Source of the DNA: Parasponia andersonii
Taxonomy: Eukaryota > Streptophyta > Magnoliopsida > Rosales > Cannabaceae
NCBI GenBank assembly: GCA_002914805.1
Contig: JXTB01000024.1
Span: 474,223 to 538,222, forward strand
Length of the DNA: 64,000 nucleotides
Direction of reading: 5' to 3'
The notes beneath the pieces were generated by a model. The model was given only the letters and a program-made list of their open reading frames with translations. It was not told the origin of the DNA and made no database searches. Position numbers and translations under genes: made by a program. Positions 11,372 through 22,609 of this stretch are shown in pieces (position 1 is the first letter of the stretch; the number at the start of each line of letters is the position of its first letter).

Positions 11372-13009
11372 ATGGTTGAGGAAAACTCAGATTCGTTTGG
11401 CCGTTTACCAGACGAAATCCTTTGCCGGATAATTTCTTTCCTTCCTTGCGAAACTGCACTCGAAACCAGCTTCCTTTCGACAAGATGGAGAGGCCTGTGG
11501 AACTTGGCTTCGGTGCAACAATCAACAGTGGATAACATTGACACTGCAGTAGCCAATTTCGTCACCTGTTTTGACAAACTCAATCCTTTAAGCCATCCCC
11601 GCCTGCTGCAGTTACACTTTGGCGAAAGCAAAGTACTCTTGGCCACACTTGCAGCCAACAATAAACTCAAGGTTGATTTTTCAGCAGGAGAGAAGGAATT
11701 TCCGACATATTTCGATTGGAAGCTGCTGCTGAATCACCAAAATGCTGCTAACCAGCTTTGTCCCTCTACTAGTGTCTATGTCAAAGCTCTACATCTCAAA
11801 TCAGTTGACTTTCTCACCAGTGAGGCTGTTTCATCTGTGGTCTCAAATTTTCAGTTCCTTGAGAGCTTGAAAATCATTGAGTGTAATGGCTTGAGGTCCC
11901 TCTATATAGAGTCCAGTCCAAAGCTTGTGAACTTGACCATTTTGGACTGTCCACATCTAGAGTTTCTTCAGCTTAAATCTTCCAAACTTCGATCCTTTCG
12001 ATTTCGAGGAAAACTCCCTAGGATTTGGCCTGAAAATCATTTTAACTTGGCAGATGCCATGCTTGATTTCAGACAAGGTCCCAGTACATATAGTCTAATT
12101 AGTAGTGATTTTGACCCTGCTCTTTTAACCATAAAAAATGCTCATGTCGTTACACTCTGTAGGTGGACCTTTGAGGTATGTACAAATTAACCACATTTTT
12201 TTTTTCTTTTTTATTTTTTTTTTCCGAACTCTTCTACTCATTACTTAAATAAACGTATAATTCAAAATTAACTTGTTGCAGACCTTGATATGGCCCTCAC
12301 TTTTGCCTATGAAAGAGGCTTTTAAATTCTACAAATTGCAAGAACTTTGGTGGATTGATTACTCAGAGGAAGATTACAACACAGATGCCCTGATGTATTT
12401 TTTAAAACTCTGCCCTGCCTTGGAGAGGCTATTTGTAACGGTAGGTTTGTTTCAGTTTTAGTATCCTAACTCACGTTTCATGCACTCATCGGCTACATCA
12501 CAAATATTGAGGAGCTTTCTCCGGATAAGGGCCGTTGATTGGAGTAGGTCTTATGTGAGTCCAGCCATGAGAGCTACGTCAATCAAAGACACTAATCAGG
12601 CAAATGCAAACACTTCAAACATGTTTGTCGGTAGCATGATCTCCTATATTTTTATACATGGGAATTATTTGAAGCACAAATGAAATATGATAAACTGTTC
12701 AGCCACTTATAAATATAAGAATATTGATACACCGTTACTCGTTTTTTGAACGTGCAGGTTGATCCTAAAAGCTACTATATGCCAAGAGCGAGTACAATCT
12801 TGAAGAAATCTTCTAGGCATACACAACTTGGTAATCTCAAAGTGGTCAAACTAGAGGGATTTATGAATCAAGAGGATGAGAATAAATTAGTTAAGGATAT
12901 AAAAGAGCTAGTCACAGTAGAGCCACTTATTGTAGGAGCATCAAATGAGAATTGTACCAGGATTTTAACAGTGGCACCTTCTCCCAAGCATGCTGAAACG
13001 AGTCTTTAG
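11372..13009 (+). CDS. F-box/LRR-type protein, three exons
   Basis: Exons are 11372-12175, 12282-12440 and 12758-13009, all phase 0, with GTATGT and GTAGGT donors and GCAG acceptors, giving 404 residues. An F-box lies at about residues 9-50 (GRLPDEILCRIISFLPCETA followed by STRWRGLW). This motif binds SKP1 in SCF E3 ubiquitin ligases. The middle has degenerate leucine-rich repeats (LESLKIIECNGLRSL, LVNLTILDCPHLEFL). The C-terminus (LKVVKLEGF..EDE) resembles the end of plant F-box/LRR/FBD-type proteins. It is presumably a substrate receptor; the substrate is unknown. I chose 11372 over the in-frame ATG at 11327 because of the TATA position. An Athila-like element begins 33 bp after the stop, so the native 3' UTR and poly(A) site are displaced. 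Confidence 0.85.
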
Positions 13010-13037
13010 TATTTACAAAATTTTCATCTTTCTGTTG

Positions 13038-13042
13038 TGTAT
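13038..13042. repeat. Target-site duplication, left copy (TGTAT)
   Basis: TGTAT immediately precedes the left LTR and recurs at 23954-23958 directly after the right LTR, as expected for Ty3/gypsy integration. Confidence 0.85.
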
Positions 13043-14405
13043 TGATAACTCTATAAAAATAGAGTTATTTGGAATGTTTTTGAGTTTTGGGATAGCTGTT
13101 TTAAAGGATCAAATTGTCTAGTTTAAGTGTTTTTCTTTATTTTATTTTTGTCTGCGGTGTTTCCGATGATTACAATTCAATATAGTCAATATCTATTTTA
13201 TTTTCTTTTTATTTCTAGTAGGAATGCTGAATTTAAGTAAAAGTTGGAAGTAACTTTGTTGCAACAACGCGCTGGAGCAATATTGAACAGTAGAATTCTT
13301 TTTCCAGCTGGTATCTTTTACGCACAGCTAGTGCTGATAGCTAATATTAAATACCAGCTAAGGGAAAATGAAGCAAAAGTGGTCCTCACTCCATATTTGG
13401 TTAACATGTATGTTAGGGTATCTTACCTACTCTAATATAAAAGGAAAATATATTGTAGGAAGAGAGGAGGAAGACGGCTGATCAGAAAGAAAAACGGAAA
13501 AGAAAAGAAAAGAGAGAAAGATAGTACAAAGAAGAGAGGACGAAGGAGAGAAAGTACTAGCAGCAGGAATCTCGATTTACCATTTTCCAGCTAGATTTTT
13601 CCTTACCCTCTTAAATCTTCTTTGTATTTAATTTTTTTTTCTTATCTTGAACTTTCTGTAATCTATGAATTACTTTGGGTTGCTGATTTTTGAGCCCCAG
13701 AATATGAGCTAAGTTTTTCGTAGCTGAGATATTAATGAATTTAAGGTTGTAATGAAGGATTAAATGTTGTTTTAAGTGTTTATGGTAATTTCCTCTTGTT
13801 CACTCAAGTGAGCTTCATCATTAATTCCTATTATTGTTTGGCCACCAATATTTAGGATAAATAAACTAGGATTAATTCTGGAAAGGTTAATTTTAGTTGG
13901 ATCTAACTTGAATGATACATAGTAATGATATAGGAATATGTCGTAATCATGTATAACCCATTGAAAATCGATGCTCTAAAGGAAGTATTGAGAACTGGAT
14001 CAGCATAGGAATATGTTAAATCTGGTTTAAAGAACTTTTAAACATAATAAATTCGGAAGATTATTATGTATTGATGGAATTTTCTGTTACTGGAGTGAAT
14101 ATTGCCATAAGCATTGCTACAGTAATTGTACCCAAATTTGCAACCGAGAAGGATTCAATCATCCTAGCTTAATATATCTATCCATTTACAATCTCTTGTT
14201 TAGATCATATTATTTTATGTTTGGAATTTACATTTGTTATTTTGCATCTGTCAATTCTTATAATTTCTTAATTCAGCTTATTTGACATTAGTTTTATCCA
14301 ACTAATTTTGTTAATCAATCCCTATGGAGATGATACTCAACTCATTACTATATTACTTATTTGGCACGTGCACTTGCGTAGCAAATATTAAAAAAAGAAC
14401 CAACA
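13043..14405 (+). repeat. Left LTR of the Athila-like element
   Basis: It starts TGATAAC and ends ACCAACA. The first bases hold a perfect 10-bp inverted repeat (ATAACTCTAT / ATAGAGTTAT, 4-bp loop). A TATA-like AATATAAAAGG at about 13434-13444 probably marks its promoter. It is about 19 bp longer than the right LTR, mainly because of extra bases near 14361-14385. Confidence 0.9.
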
Positions 14406-14432
14406 AATTTTTGGCGTTGTTGCCGGGGATTG
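14406..14432 (+). promoter_or_regulatory. Primer-binding-site region of the Athila-like element
   Basis: TTTTTGGCGTTGTTGCCGGG begins a few bases after the LTR end. Athila elements are known to prime from a tRNA with a TGGCGCCGTTGCCGGGGA-type match (usually given as tRNA-Asp). Here one CpG in that block reads TG, as expected from deamination. Confidence 0.75.
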
Positions 14433-14511
14433 AGAGAACTAAAATTATTTGTAGAAAACTAATTTGTTTTTCTTGCCTATGGTTGTGCTTGCAGGAACTT
14501 ATACTTTTTAT

Positions 14512-16100
14512 ATGAATAATCAGCAAGAATAAGATCTGGTGCCCTTAGATCCTGAGATTGAAAGAATATTTCGAGCAAGGAGAAGGGAACAACAACAAGG
14601 TTTAGCTGGTTTAAGAGGAATGGTTGATTCTAATGATGCTGCAGCAATGACAGATGACAGGGACAGAGCAATCAGAGAGTATGCTATTCCTATTCTCAAT
14701 GGGCTTAATCCTGGCATTATTAAGCCCGAAATTCAAGCACCTCAGTTTGAATTGAAGCCGGTGATGTTTCAAATGCACCAAACTGTGGGGCAATTTAGTG
14801 GGGTACCAACAGAGGATCCACATCTTCACCTCTAGTTGTTCATAGAAGTGTGTGATTCATTCAAACTGCAAGGAGTCACGGATGAAACTTTAAGGCTGAA
14901 ACTATTCCCATACTCTTTATGAGATAGAGCGAGAGCATGGTTGAACTCAATACCCCCAGATTCGGTGGCCACATGGAATAACTTAGTGGAGAAATTTTTG
15001 ATGAAATATTTTCCACCAACTAAAAATGCTATGCTCCGAAATGATATTACTTCCTTTCAGCAGTTGGATGGGGAATCTTTATATGAATCATGGGAGCACT
15101 TTAAGGAATTGCTAAGAAAATACCCACACCATGGAATCCCTCATTGGATCCAAATGGAGACATTTTATAATGGCCTTAATGCTCATACTCGGTCAATGGT
15201 GGATGCTTCGGCTAATGGTGCTCTTCTTGCAAAGTCCTATAATGATGCTTATGAGATTTTGGAGCGAATGGCCAACAATATCTATCAATGGCCGACTGAA
15301 AGAGTTGCTGCAGGAAGGCGTGTTGCTGGAATTCATGATGTTGATGCAGTTACAGCCTTGACAGCTCAAGTTTCATCGCTGTCCAATATCCTGAAATCTA
15401 TGAATATGGCTGCTGGAGCAACTGTAGATCAATCTGCTGCAGTTTCTTGTGTTTATTATGGGGAAGGGTATTCATTCGACAGCTGCCCTTCTAACCCTAC
15501 TTCAGTATGCTACGTGGGGAACTATAACAAGAACAACAATCTGTTTTCAAACACATACAACCATGGATGGAGGCATCATCCTAATTTTTCATGGAACAAC
15601 CAAGGAGCTACTTCAGATACAACTCCAAATAGACCAGCCTATCCACATGGTTTCCAACATCATTTACCACAGCAACAGTAGTATCAGAAATAACAATATC
15701 CAGAGCGATCCAACTCTATGGAAGTTTTATTGAAGGAGTATATGGCGAAAAATGACAGTATAATTCAGAATCAGTCCACAATGATACAAAACCAAGCAGC
15801 CTCACTTAGAAACTTGGAGAATCAAATGGGGCAGTTAGCTAATGCCTTGAATAGCAGGCCCCAAGGTTCTTTGCCAAGTGATATAGAAAATCCAAGATGT
15901 GAGAGTAAAGAGCATTGCAAAGTGATCTAATTAAGGAGTGGGAAAGAGTTGAAAGGGCCTGAGCTAAGGTTTAAACAATCAGGAGAGCCCTCTTCAATCC
16001 AAGAAGAAAAGGATAAGAAAGATAGAGTGGAAAATATAACAAATCAAATTACTGAAAAAGAGAAGTCTGCTACAGCAAGACTGCCCAGAAAAGTAGAATA
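14512..16100 (+). pseudogene. Athila-like gag, degenerate
   Basis: The reading frame opens at an ATG at 14512 but meets stops at 14530 (TAA), 14833 (TAG), near 14921 (TGA), 15679 (TAG) and 15928 (TAA). The longest clean piece is 14941-15681. It carries the gag core (WNNLVEKFLMKYFPP; RKYPHHGIPHWIQMETFYNGL) and a Cys-containing block (SCVYYGEGYSFDSCPSNP). That block is followed by an Asn-rich YVGNYN..NTYNHGW..HPNFSW stretch characteristic of this lineage. Several stops sit at expected Gln codons. The protein would form the virus-like particle; this copy cannot make it. Confidence 0.8.
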
Positions 16101-16225
16101 ATAGACCACCGCCACCTTTTCCTCAACGAATCCACACGCAGCAGCAAGACAAGCAATTCAACAGATTTTTGCAGGTTTTAAAGCAGTTGCATATTAATAT
16201 ACCACTTGTGGAAGCTTTAGAATAG

Positions 16226-17254
16226 ATGCCAAAGTATGTCAAATTCAGGAAGGACATCCTCTCCAAGAAAAGAAGATTGGGAGAGTTTGAAATAGTGGCA
16301 CTGGCCAAAGAGTGCAGCTCCATCTTGCAGAGTAAAATCCCTCCTAAACTTCAAGACCCTGGAAGCTTTACAATACCATGTTCTATTAGTGATACCTATT
16401 GCGGAAAAGCCTTGTGTGATCTAGGAGCAAGCATAAACTTGATGCCCATGTCAATTTTCAAAAAGTTGGGAATTGGAGAAGCAAGACCAACTACAGTTAC
16501 TCTTCAGATTGCAAATAGATCTTTTGCTCACCCTGAAGGAAAAATCGAAGATGTTTTAGTTCAGGTGGACAAGTTCATATTCCCCGTGGATTTTATTGTA
16601 TTGGATTATGAGGCTGACAAGGAAGTGCCTATAATCTTAAGCAGGCCGTTTCTTGCTACTGGAAAGACATTGATTGATGTGCAAAAAGGAGAACTCACTA
16701 TGCGAGTTGATGATGAGCAGGTTACTTTCAATGTATTCAAGACTATACGATTTCCGGATGAAATAGAAGAGTGTTCAGCCATCAATGTGTTAGATTCACT
16801 TGTGCTGAAGCAATTCCAGGAAACTTATGATAACAACCTGATTTCAGTATTCACCAAGGCTGATTTTGATGAAGAAATTGAAGAAGAGAGCTATGTATCA
16901 TGGGTGGACACAAAGTATTCACTTGCTAGACCAGGGAAGCAATTTGAATCTCTTGAATTATTGGAGAGGGATTTCAAACTTTCTAACCCATTAGTTGAAG
17001 AACCCCCAGTTGTGGAGTTGAAACCACTGCCCTCTCACTTGAAATATGCATATTTGGGTGACTCAAACACATTACCAGTAATTATTTCTTCAGCTTTGAG
17101 TTTGGGGCAAGAGCAGCAATTAGTTGCAGCACTTTGGAAGTTTAAGAAGGCCATAGGATGGACCATTGCCGATATCAAGGGAATCAGCCTTAGAATCTGT
17201 ATGCATAAGATTCTGCTGGAATATTACTTCAGCAATTCTGTGGAGCAGCAGTGA
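16226..17254 (+). pseudogene. Athila-like aspartic protease region
   Basis: The open stretch contains a retropepsin-like site CDLGASINLMP, in which the Asp-Leu-Gly-Ala context replaces the DTGA seen in most families, as in Athila. It is followed by an IILSRPFLATG flap/C-terminal motif. Downstream it runs into the linker before RT and stops at 17252 (TGA). It would cleave gag-pol in an intact element. Confidence 0.8.
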
Positions 17255-17262
17255 AGACTGAA

Positions 17263-18239
17263 CCCAATTATGAAGGAAGTTGTGAAGAAAGAAGTGATCA
17301 AGTGGCTAGATGTAGGGATAATTTATCCAATTTCAGACAGCTCTTAGGTCAGCCCTGTTCAGTGTGTGCTTAAGAAGGGAGGCGTAACAGTGGTAGCTAA
17401 TGACAATAATGAATTAATTCCCATAAGAACAGTAACTAGCTGGAGGGTATGCATGGACTATAGGAAGCTCAATAAGGCTACAAGAAAAGATTATTTCCCA
17501 CTACCGTTCATTGACCAAATGCTTGACAGACTTGCTGGCAAGGAATATTTCTGTTTCTTGGATGGATACTCTGGTTATAACCAGATTGTAGCACCAAAGG
17601 ATTAAGAGAAGACAACTTTTACCTGCCCTTATGGAACTTTTGCCTTCAGAAGAATGTCTTTGGTCTCTGCAATGCTCCAGCAATATTCCAGCGATGCATG
17701 ATATCTATTTTCAGTGATATGGTAGAAAAACCCTTGAAGTTTTTATGGATGACTTTTCTGTATTTGGGGAATCCTATGACGATTGCTTGTTGAACTTAGA
17801 AAAGGTGTTGGAGCGATGCGAAGAAACTAACCTGGTCCTAAATTGAAAAAAATGTCACTTTATGGTGCAAGAAGGCAATGTATTGGGTCATAAAGTTTCC
17901 AAGCACGGCATTGAAGTGGACAAGACGAAAACTGAAGTTATTGAGAAGTTGCCACCACTAACATCAGTCAAGGGCATTAGAAGTTTCTTAGGACATGCAG
18001 GTTTTTAAAGAAGATTCATAAAGGATTTTTCAAAAATTTCCAAGCCATTGTGTACTTTGCTGGAGAAAAACAGATCTTTTGAATTCAATGAAGAGTGTAT
18101 GCAAGCATTCTTGGAGCTGAAGCGAAGACTCGTTTCTGCCCCAATTATAGTAGTTTCGAGTTGGTCTTTACCATTTGAGCTGATATGTGATGCAAGTGAT
18201 CATACAGTTGGAGCTGTATTGGGATAGAGAAAAGAGAAG
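17263..18239 (+). pseudogene. Athila-like reverse transcriptase, multiply interrupted
   Basis: Recognisable pieces are a 'VQCVLKKGG' start, WRVCMDYRKLNKATRKDYFPLP, and LDGYSGYNQI at about 17366-17605. The rest is found only in shifted frames to 18239. Stops at 17344 (TAG), 17603 (TAA at an expected Gln codon) and a TGA near 17845 (at an expected Trp) break the frame, and at least one frameshift lies near 17640-17740. Confidence 0.8.
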
Positions 18240-18620
18240 GTGTTCCATTCTATTTACTATAGCAGCAGAACTTTATCTGATGATCAACTGAACTACACCA
18301 CTACCGAGAAGGAGCTCCTAGCTGTTGTTTTCACCTTTGATAAATTCAGATCCTATCTTGTAGGAACAAAGGTCACTGTTTATACAGATCACTTAGCAAT
18401 CAAGTATCTTATTGCAAAGAAGGATATTGTTACTGCTAAAACAAGATTGATTAGATGGATATTGTTACTGCAAGAGTTTGATTTGGAGATAAAAGATAGG
18501 AAGGGTTCTGAGAATCAAGTTGCAGACCACTTATTAAGAATGGAAGCAGGAGTTGCAAAGGAGATTAAAGAGCCTATTCGAGAAACATTCCCAGATGAAC
18601 AACTTTTAGTTATACAGTAG
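18240..18620 (+). pseudogene. Athila-like RNase H domain
   Basis: The open stretch contains [26 protein letters not shown] and the YTDH metal-binding Asp region, then a conserved [16 protein letters not shown] tail. It is preceded by a TAG (about 18226) at an expected Gln. It would degrade the RNA of the RNA/DNA hybrid in an intact element. Confidence 0.8.
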
Positions 18621-19677
18621 GTGACTATTCCATGGTATGCAGACCTTGCTAATTATTTGGTGAGTGGATTACTTCCACCTGAGATGAATAGCCAACAGCG
18701 AAAGAAATTTTTCCATGATATAAAAGTATACTGTTGGGATGAACCTTACCTTTACAAGCAGTGTGCAGATCAGATTTTGTATAGGTGTGTTCCTAGTGAA
18801 GAAATTCATAGCATCCTATATCATTGCCATTCATCTCCATATAGGGGACATTTTGGAGGTTTTAGAACAGCTGCTAAGGTCTTACAATCAGGTTATTATT
18901 GGCCAACCATCTTCAANNNNNNNNNNNNNNNNNNNNNNNNNNNNNNNNNNNNNNNNNNNNNNNNNNNNNNNNNNNNNNNNNNNNNNNNNNNNNNNNNNNN
19001 NNNNNNNNNNNNNNNNNNNNNNNNNNNNNNNNNNNNNNNNNNAAGATAGCTACATCATACCATCCGCAGACAAGTGGCCAAGCAGAAATTTCTAATAGAG
19101 AGATCAAAAGAATTTTGGAGAAGATTGTAAATCCAACTAGGAAAGATTGGTCGACAAGGCTTGATAATGCTCTTTGGGACTACAGAACAGCCTTCAAAAT
19201 ACTGTTGGGGATGTCTTCATATAGGCTAGTCTTTGGGAAAGCATGTCACTTGTCGGTGGAGCTGGAGCACCGAGCATATTGGGCGATAAAAAAGCTCAAC
19301 ATGGACCTTCAAGCTGCTGGGGAAACACGGCTACTGCAACTAAATGAGCTGGAAGAATTTCGGATGTGTGCTTATGAGAGTACTAAGTTATACAAAGATA
19401 AACAAAAATTTGGCATGACAGAAAAATCCAACAAAGGAGCTTTGAACCTGGACAGCAAGTGTTGTTGTTTAACTCTAGATTGAAGCTGTTTCCTGGTAAA
19501 CTAAATTCCAGATGGTTAGGTCCATTCAAAGTTGCTATGGTGTACCCATATGGTGCTATTGATTTGTTGGAGGAAAACTTAGGTCGCCAATTCAAGGTCA
19601 ATGGCCAGAGGTTGAAGCATTATTGGGGAGCTGAATTTGATAGAGGGAAGACCTCGATCACTTTGCAGGAGCCATGA
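18621..19677 (+). pseudogene. Athila-like integrase, split by an assembly gap
   Basis: Before the gap is the N-terminal zinc-finger half (HCHSSPYRGHFGGFRTA then GYYWPTIF). After it are [12 protein letters not shown], which holds the expected third acidic catalytic residue, then NREIKRILE, and a C-terminal part to 19677 (RWLGPFKV..YGAIDL). The two catalytic Asp residues and the Cys pair of the zinc finger should lie inside the N run at 18917-19042. A frame change near 19450 separates the last part. Confidence 0.8.
18917..19042. other. Assembly gap of 126 N inside integrase
   Basis: A run of 126 N, the size of 42 codons. The missing middle of a Ty3/gypsy integrase is normally well over 100 residues, so the N count probably understates the gap. 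Confidence 0.95.
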
Positions 19678-20048
19678 TTGAGCTAGTAGTCAGGCTGACG
19701 ACTCTAAACTAAGCGCTCAATGGGAGGCAACCCATTATAGATTCCTTCTCTCAATTTCTTTTAATTCTTTTCTTCTTTTAAGTTCATTATGTTCTTCTTT
19801 CATCATTAAAAAAAAAAAAAAAGAAAGGAGGTTCAGGAAGAACAATGAGGTGTTTAATTTAAATTTTTAATTATGGCTAATTCTGATGCAGGGAAATGTG
19901 CCTAATAGTGGAGACAAGAGAAAAAGCAGGAGTTAAGGAAGAGTTATTAGTATTCCAATGCAGAACAACAGATTCCCAGGAAATGACAGATTGCTACAGC
20001 AACGGAATTAGCGTTATATATTTGCTACAGCAATAGACCCAGTTCCAG

Positions 20049-20051
<3 letters not shown>

Positions 20052-20107
<56 letters not shown>
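20052..20107. repeat. (TA)28 microsatellite inside the retroelement
   Basis: An uninterrupted AT dinucleotide run of about 56 bp lies between the integrase and the extra ORF. Confidence 0.95.
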
Positions 20108-20110
<3 letters not shown>

Positions 20111-20321
20111 TTGCAGTTTTTGAGCAGCAGTTCTGACACGTGTGGGAATGGAGCCTTCCACAAAGCTACTATCAGCCCATGATACATAAAAAAAAAAAAA
20201 AAAAAGAGAAAGTTGGGTAACTGTCTCTTTCTCTTTTTAAACCCTAGCCCACACAATCTCCTTCAACAACAACTACACTTAAGACGGCTGCTAGAAGTTC
20301 TGGCTCAAGTTTGGGAGAAAA

Positions 20322-21464
20322 ATGGGAATCAAGAGAGTTGCTCATAAAGCCTCCAAAGCAGTCAAATTCAAATCTGAAGTTTCCGAAACAAGGTATGAAG
20401 AAAACATTCAAAATCGGCCTCTAAGTACCGAAAAAGGGTTCGTGGGGGACAATAGGAAGCCACTAGAGCAGCCACCATTCATTGTAGATGTCATCACCCA
20501 ACATAACTGGCAGCTGTTCTGCGCTCATCCAGAGGACCCGATTGTGCCTCTGGTTCGCGAATTCTACGCCAACTTGACTAATCTAGACGATGACACCATG
20601 TACGTTAGAGGAGTTCAGGTACCCTTGAGCGCGGAAGCCATAAATACCATTTATGGTTTGGGGGATTCGGTAGATGAGCACTCTGAATTCGTCAAAGCCA
20701 TCACAGAACCTGAACTAGCCATGGTACTGGAGATGGTTGCTATAGCAGGAGCTGAATGGAATGTCTCATCCCAGGATGCCTACACATGCCTTCGGAGCTC
20801 ACTAAACCCACTTGCAAAAGTTTGGTACCATTTTCTAAAATCTTGTCTGCTACCCACCACACATGGCAAAACAGTTTCCAAGGAGCGTGTGTTGCTGTTG
20901 TACTCCATGTTGACTGGTAAATCTATTAACGTGGGTCGGATTATTCATAGGGAAATTTGTGCATATGCTGCGAGGAAATCATGGGCTCTATTTTTCCCAT
21001 CTCTAATTACCAGGATGTGTCGTAATGCACGTGCTCCTTACCTGGTAAATGAAGAAAAGCTGCACAACACGGGCGAAATAGATGCCATTGCTATGGCCCG
21101 AATTGCCCAAGAAAGACCAGCAGAGCCTTCCCATCGACCCTCATCAAGCAGACCATCGGCAGCATCCAGCAGCAGCACCACCAGTGAGACCCTGTAGTAG
21201 CTTAAATCCTTGGAGCAGCGCATAAGTCAACAGGAGGTTCAGCAGTACCAGATGATGACAATGCTACAGCAAATTCATCAGCAACAGCGGCAATTCTGGG
21301 CATATGCAAAGGAACGGAACAATGCCTTAAAGAAGTCCCTACAGAAGAATTTCACCAAACCCATTCCAAGTTTCCCTGCATTTCCAGAACAAATACTCCA
21401 GGATTTGGACGATGAGCACATGGCAGAATCTGATGAAGATAGATCTAATAGAGCTGCAGCGTAA
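20322..21464 (+). pseudogene. Extra retroelement ORF with putative plant transposon domain
   Basis: A clean frame runs from ATG 20322 to two consecutive TAG codons at 21195-21200. It then continues in the same frame to TAA at 21462, for a total of about 380 codons if both TAGs are read through. The N-terminal half shows the pattern of the putative plant transposon protein domain (PF20167-type): W..FCAHPEDPIVPLVREFYAN, VRGVQVPLS..AIN and an R.LLLYSM region. The C-terminal part is Ser-rich, then Gln-rich and probably coiled-coil (EQRISQQEVQQYQMM). It occupies the place between pol and the 3' LTR where Athila elements often carry an extra ORF. Function is unknown. The paired TAGs probably derive from CAG CAG. 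Confidence 0.65.
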
Positions 21465-21525
21465 TTATAACAGGGAGTTTTCACCTCTTTACTCTCTCTT
21501 NGCAGTGGGGACACTGTTTGTTTTT

Positions 21526-22607
21526 AAGTTTGGGGGTGTTTTATCTTATCTTATTTCTTTTATGTGTTTTGTGCAGTTGTCTGTTAATACCTATTTGTAT
21601 TCTATTGCTCTGGTATGCTACAGTATTATGATTGAGTTTCATGAAACTCTTACATAAAACTCTTACTGCTTTAAAATTTTCAACTTATGAGATGAATTGC
21701 CGTGAATTGAATATTGGGGATATTTGTTTTAGTTTGCTGTTATATGTGAAATTTTCAATTTCTCTATGCACTAGAGCTATGGATTAGAGGTCTTTAAGAA
21801 AACTTAAGAAATCTTGAATAATTGTGAGGGCTTAAGGTCTAGAAATGAATTTTGTGAATCTTTCGAAATAAAATGTAGAAGACTAAACATGGAGGACTTA
21901 GTGTAGGCATGGTACATTAAAAGTAAAAATGAGCTTAAGTTTGGGGGAGTAAAAAAAAAAATGTTGTGAAAAATGAATACTCCACTATTTTGAATTACTT
22001 AGTAACCAGGGGTAACATGAGCTCCATATATACCTTTGCGTCAAACAGTAGTTTGAAATATGAGTATGCCTCGGCAACTCTGAAAGTGACTTTGCTAAGT
22101 GACCGAGTGCCTTCATCACCAATGTTGGCATTCACATAAAAAGGCATTGTGACATTTGAGTGTTAAAAAAAAAAAAAAAAAAGAGAGAAAAGAAAAGAAA
22201 CAAGTAATAAAATCATCCCTCAAATTAAGCTCAGTAGTACAAATTTGTTAAAGCCTTATAAGTCTTAAGTGTTTTGTTGACTTGCATTAGTGCAGAAGGA
22301 TTTACAAGATCAGTTTTTGAAACCAGAAAGTTAGGCCTAATGATCATATTTTAAGATGACTTGAGTAATCCGGAGAATTCTAACCATAGTTTCCACGCAC
22401 AAACACTCAAAGGAAAATCACATGTGAAAGTAAGTTTGTAATGAAATGAATTAGTATTTGAGGAAGGGTGATTCTGATCAGAGGATGAAGATTGAGAAGT
22501 GAAACAAAGAACTAGGGAATGATTTTTTTTCTGTCAATAAACCAGAGCTCTTTTGTGTCTATATCATTTTTGTCACTCGAGGACGAGTAACAATTCAAGT
22601 TTGGGGG
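21526..22607 (+). repeat. Three copies of a polypurine-tract-like motif
   Basis: AAGTTTGGGGG occurs at 21526-21536, 21937-21947 and 22597-22607. The last ends two bases before the right LTR and is the expected polypurine tract that primes plus-strand DNA. The two upstream copies are in the same orientation. Confidence 0.75.
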
Positions 22608-22609
22608 TG

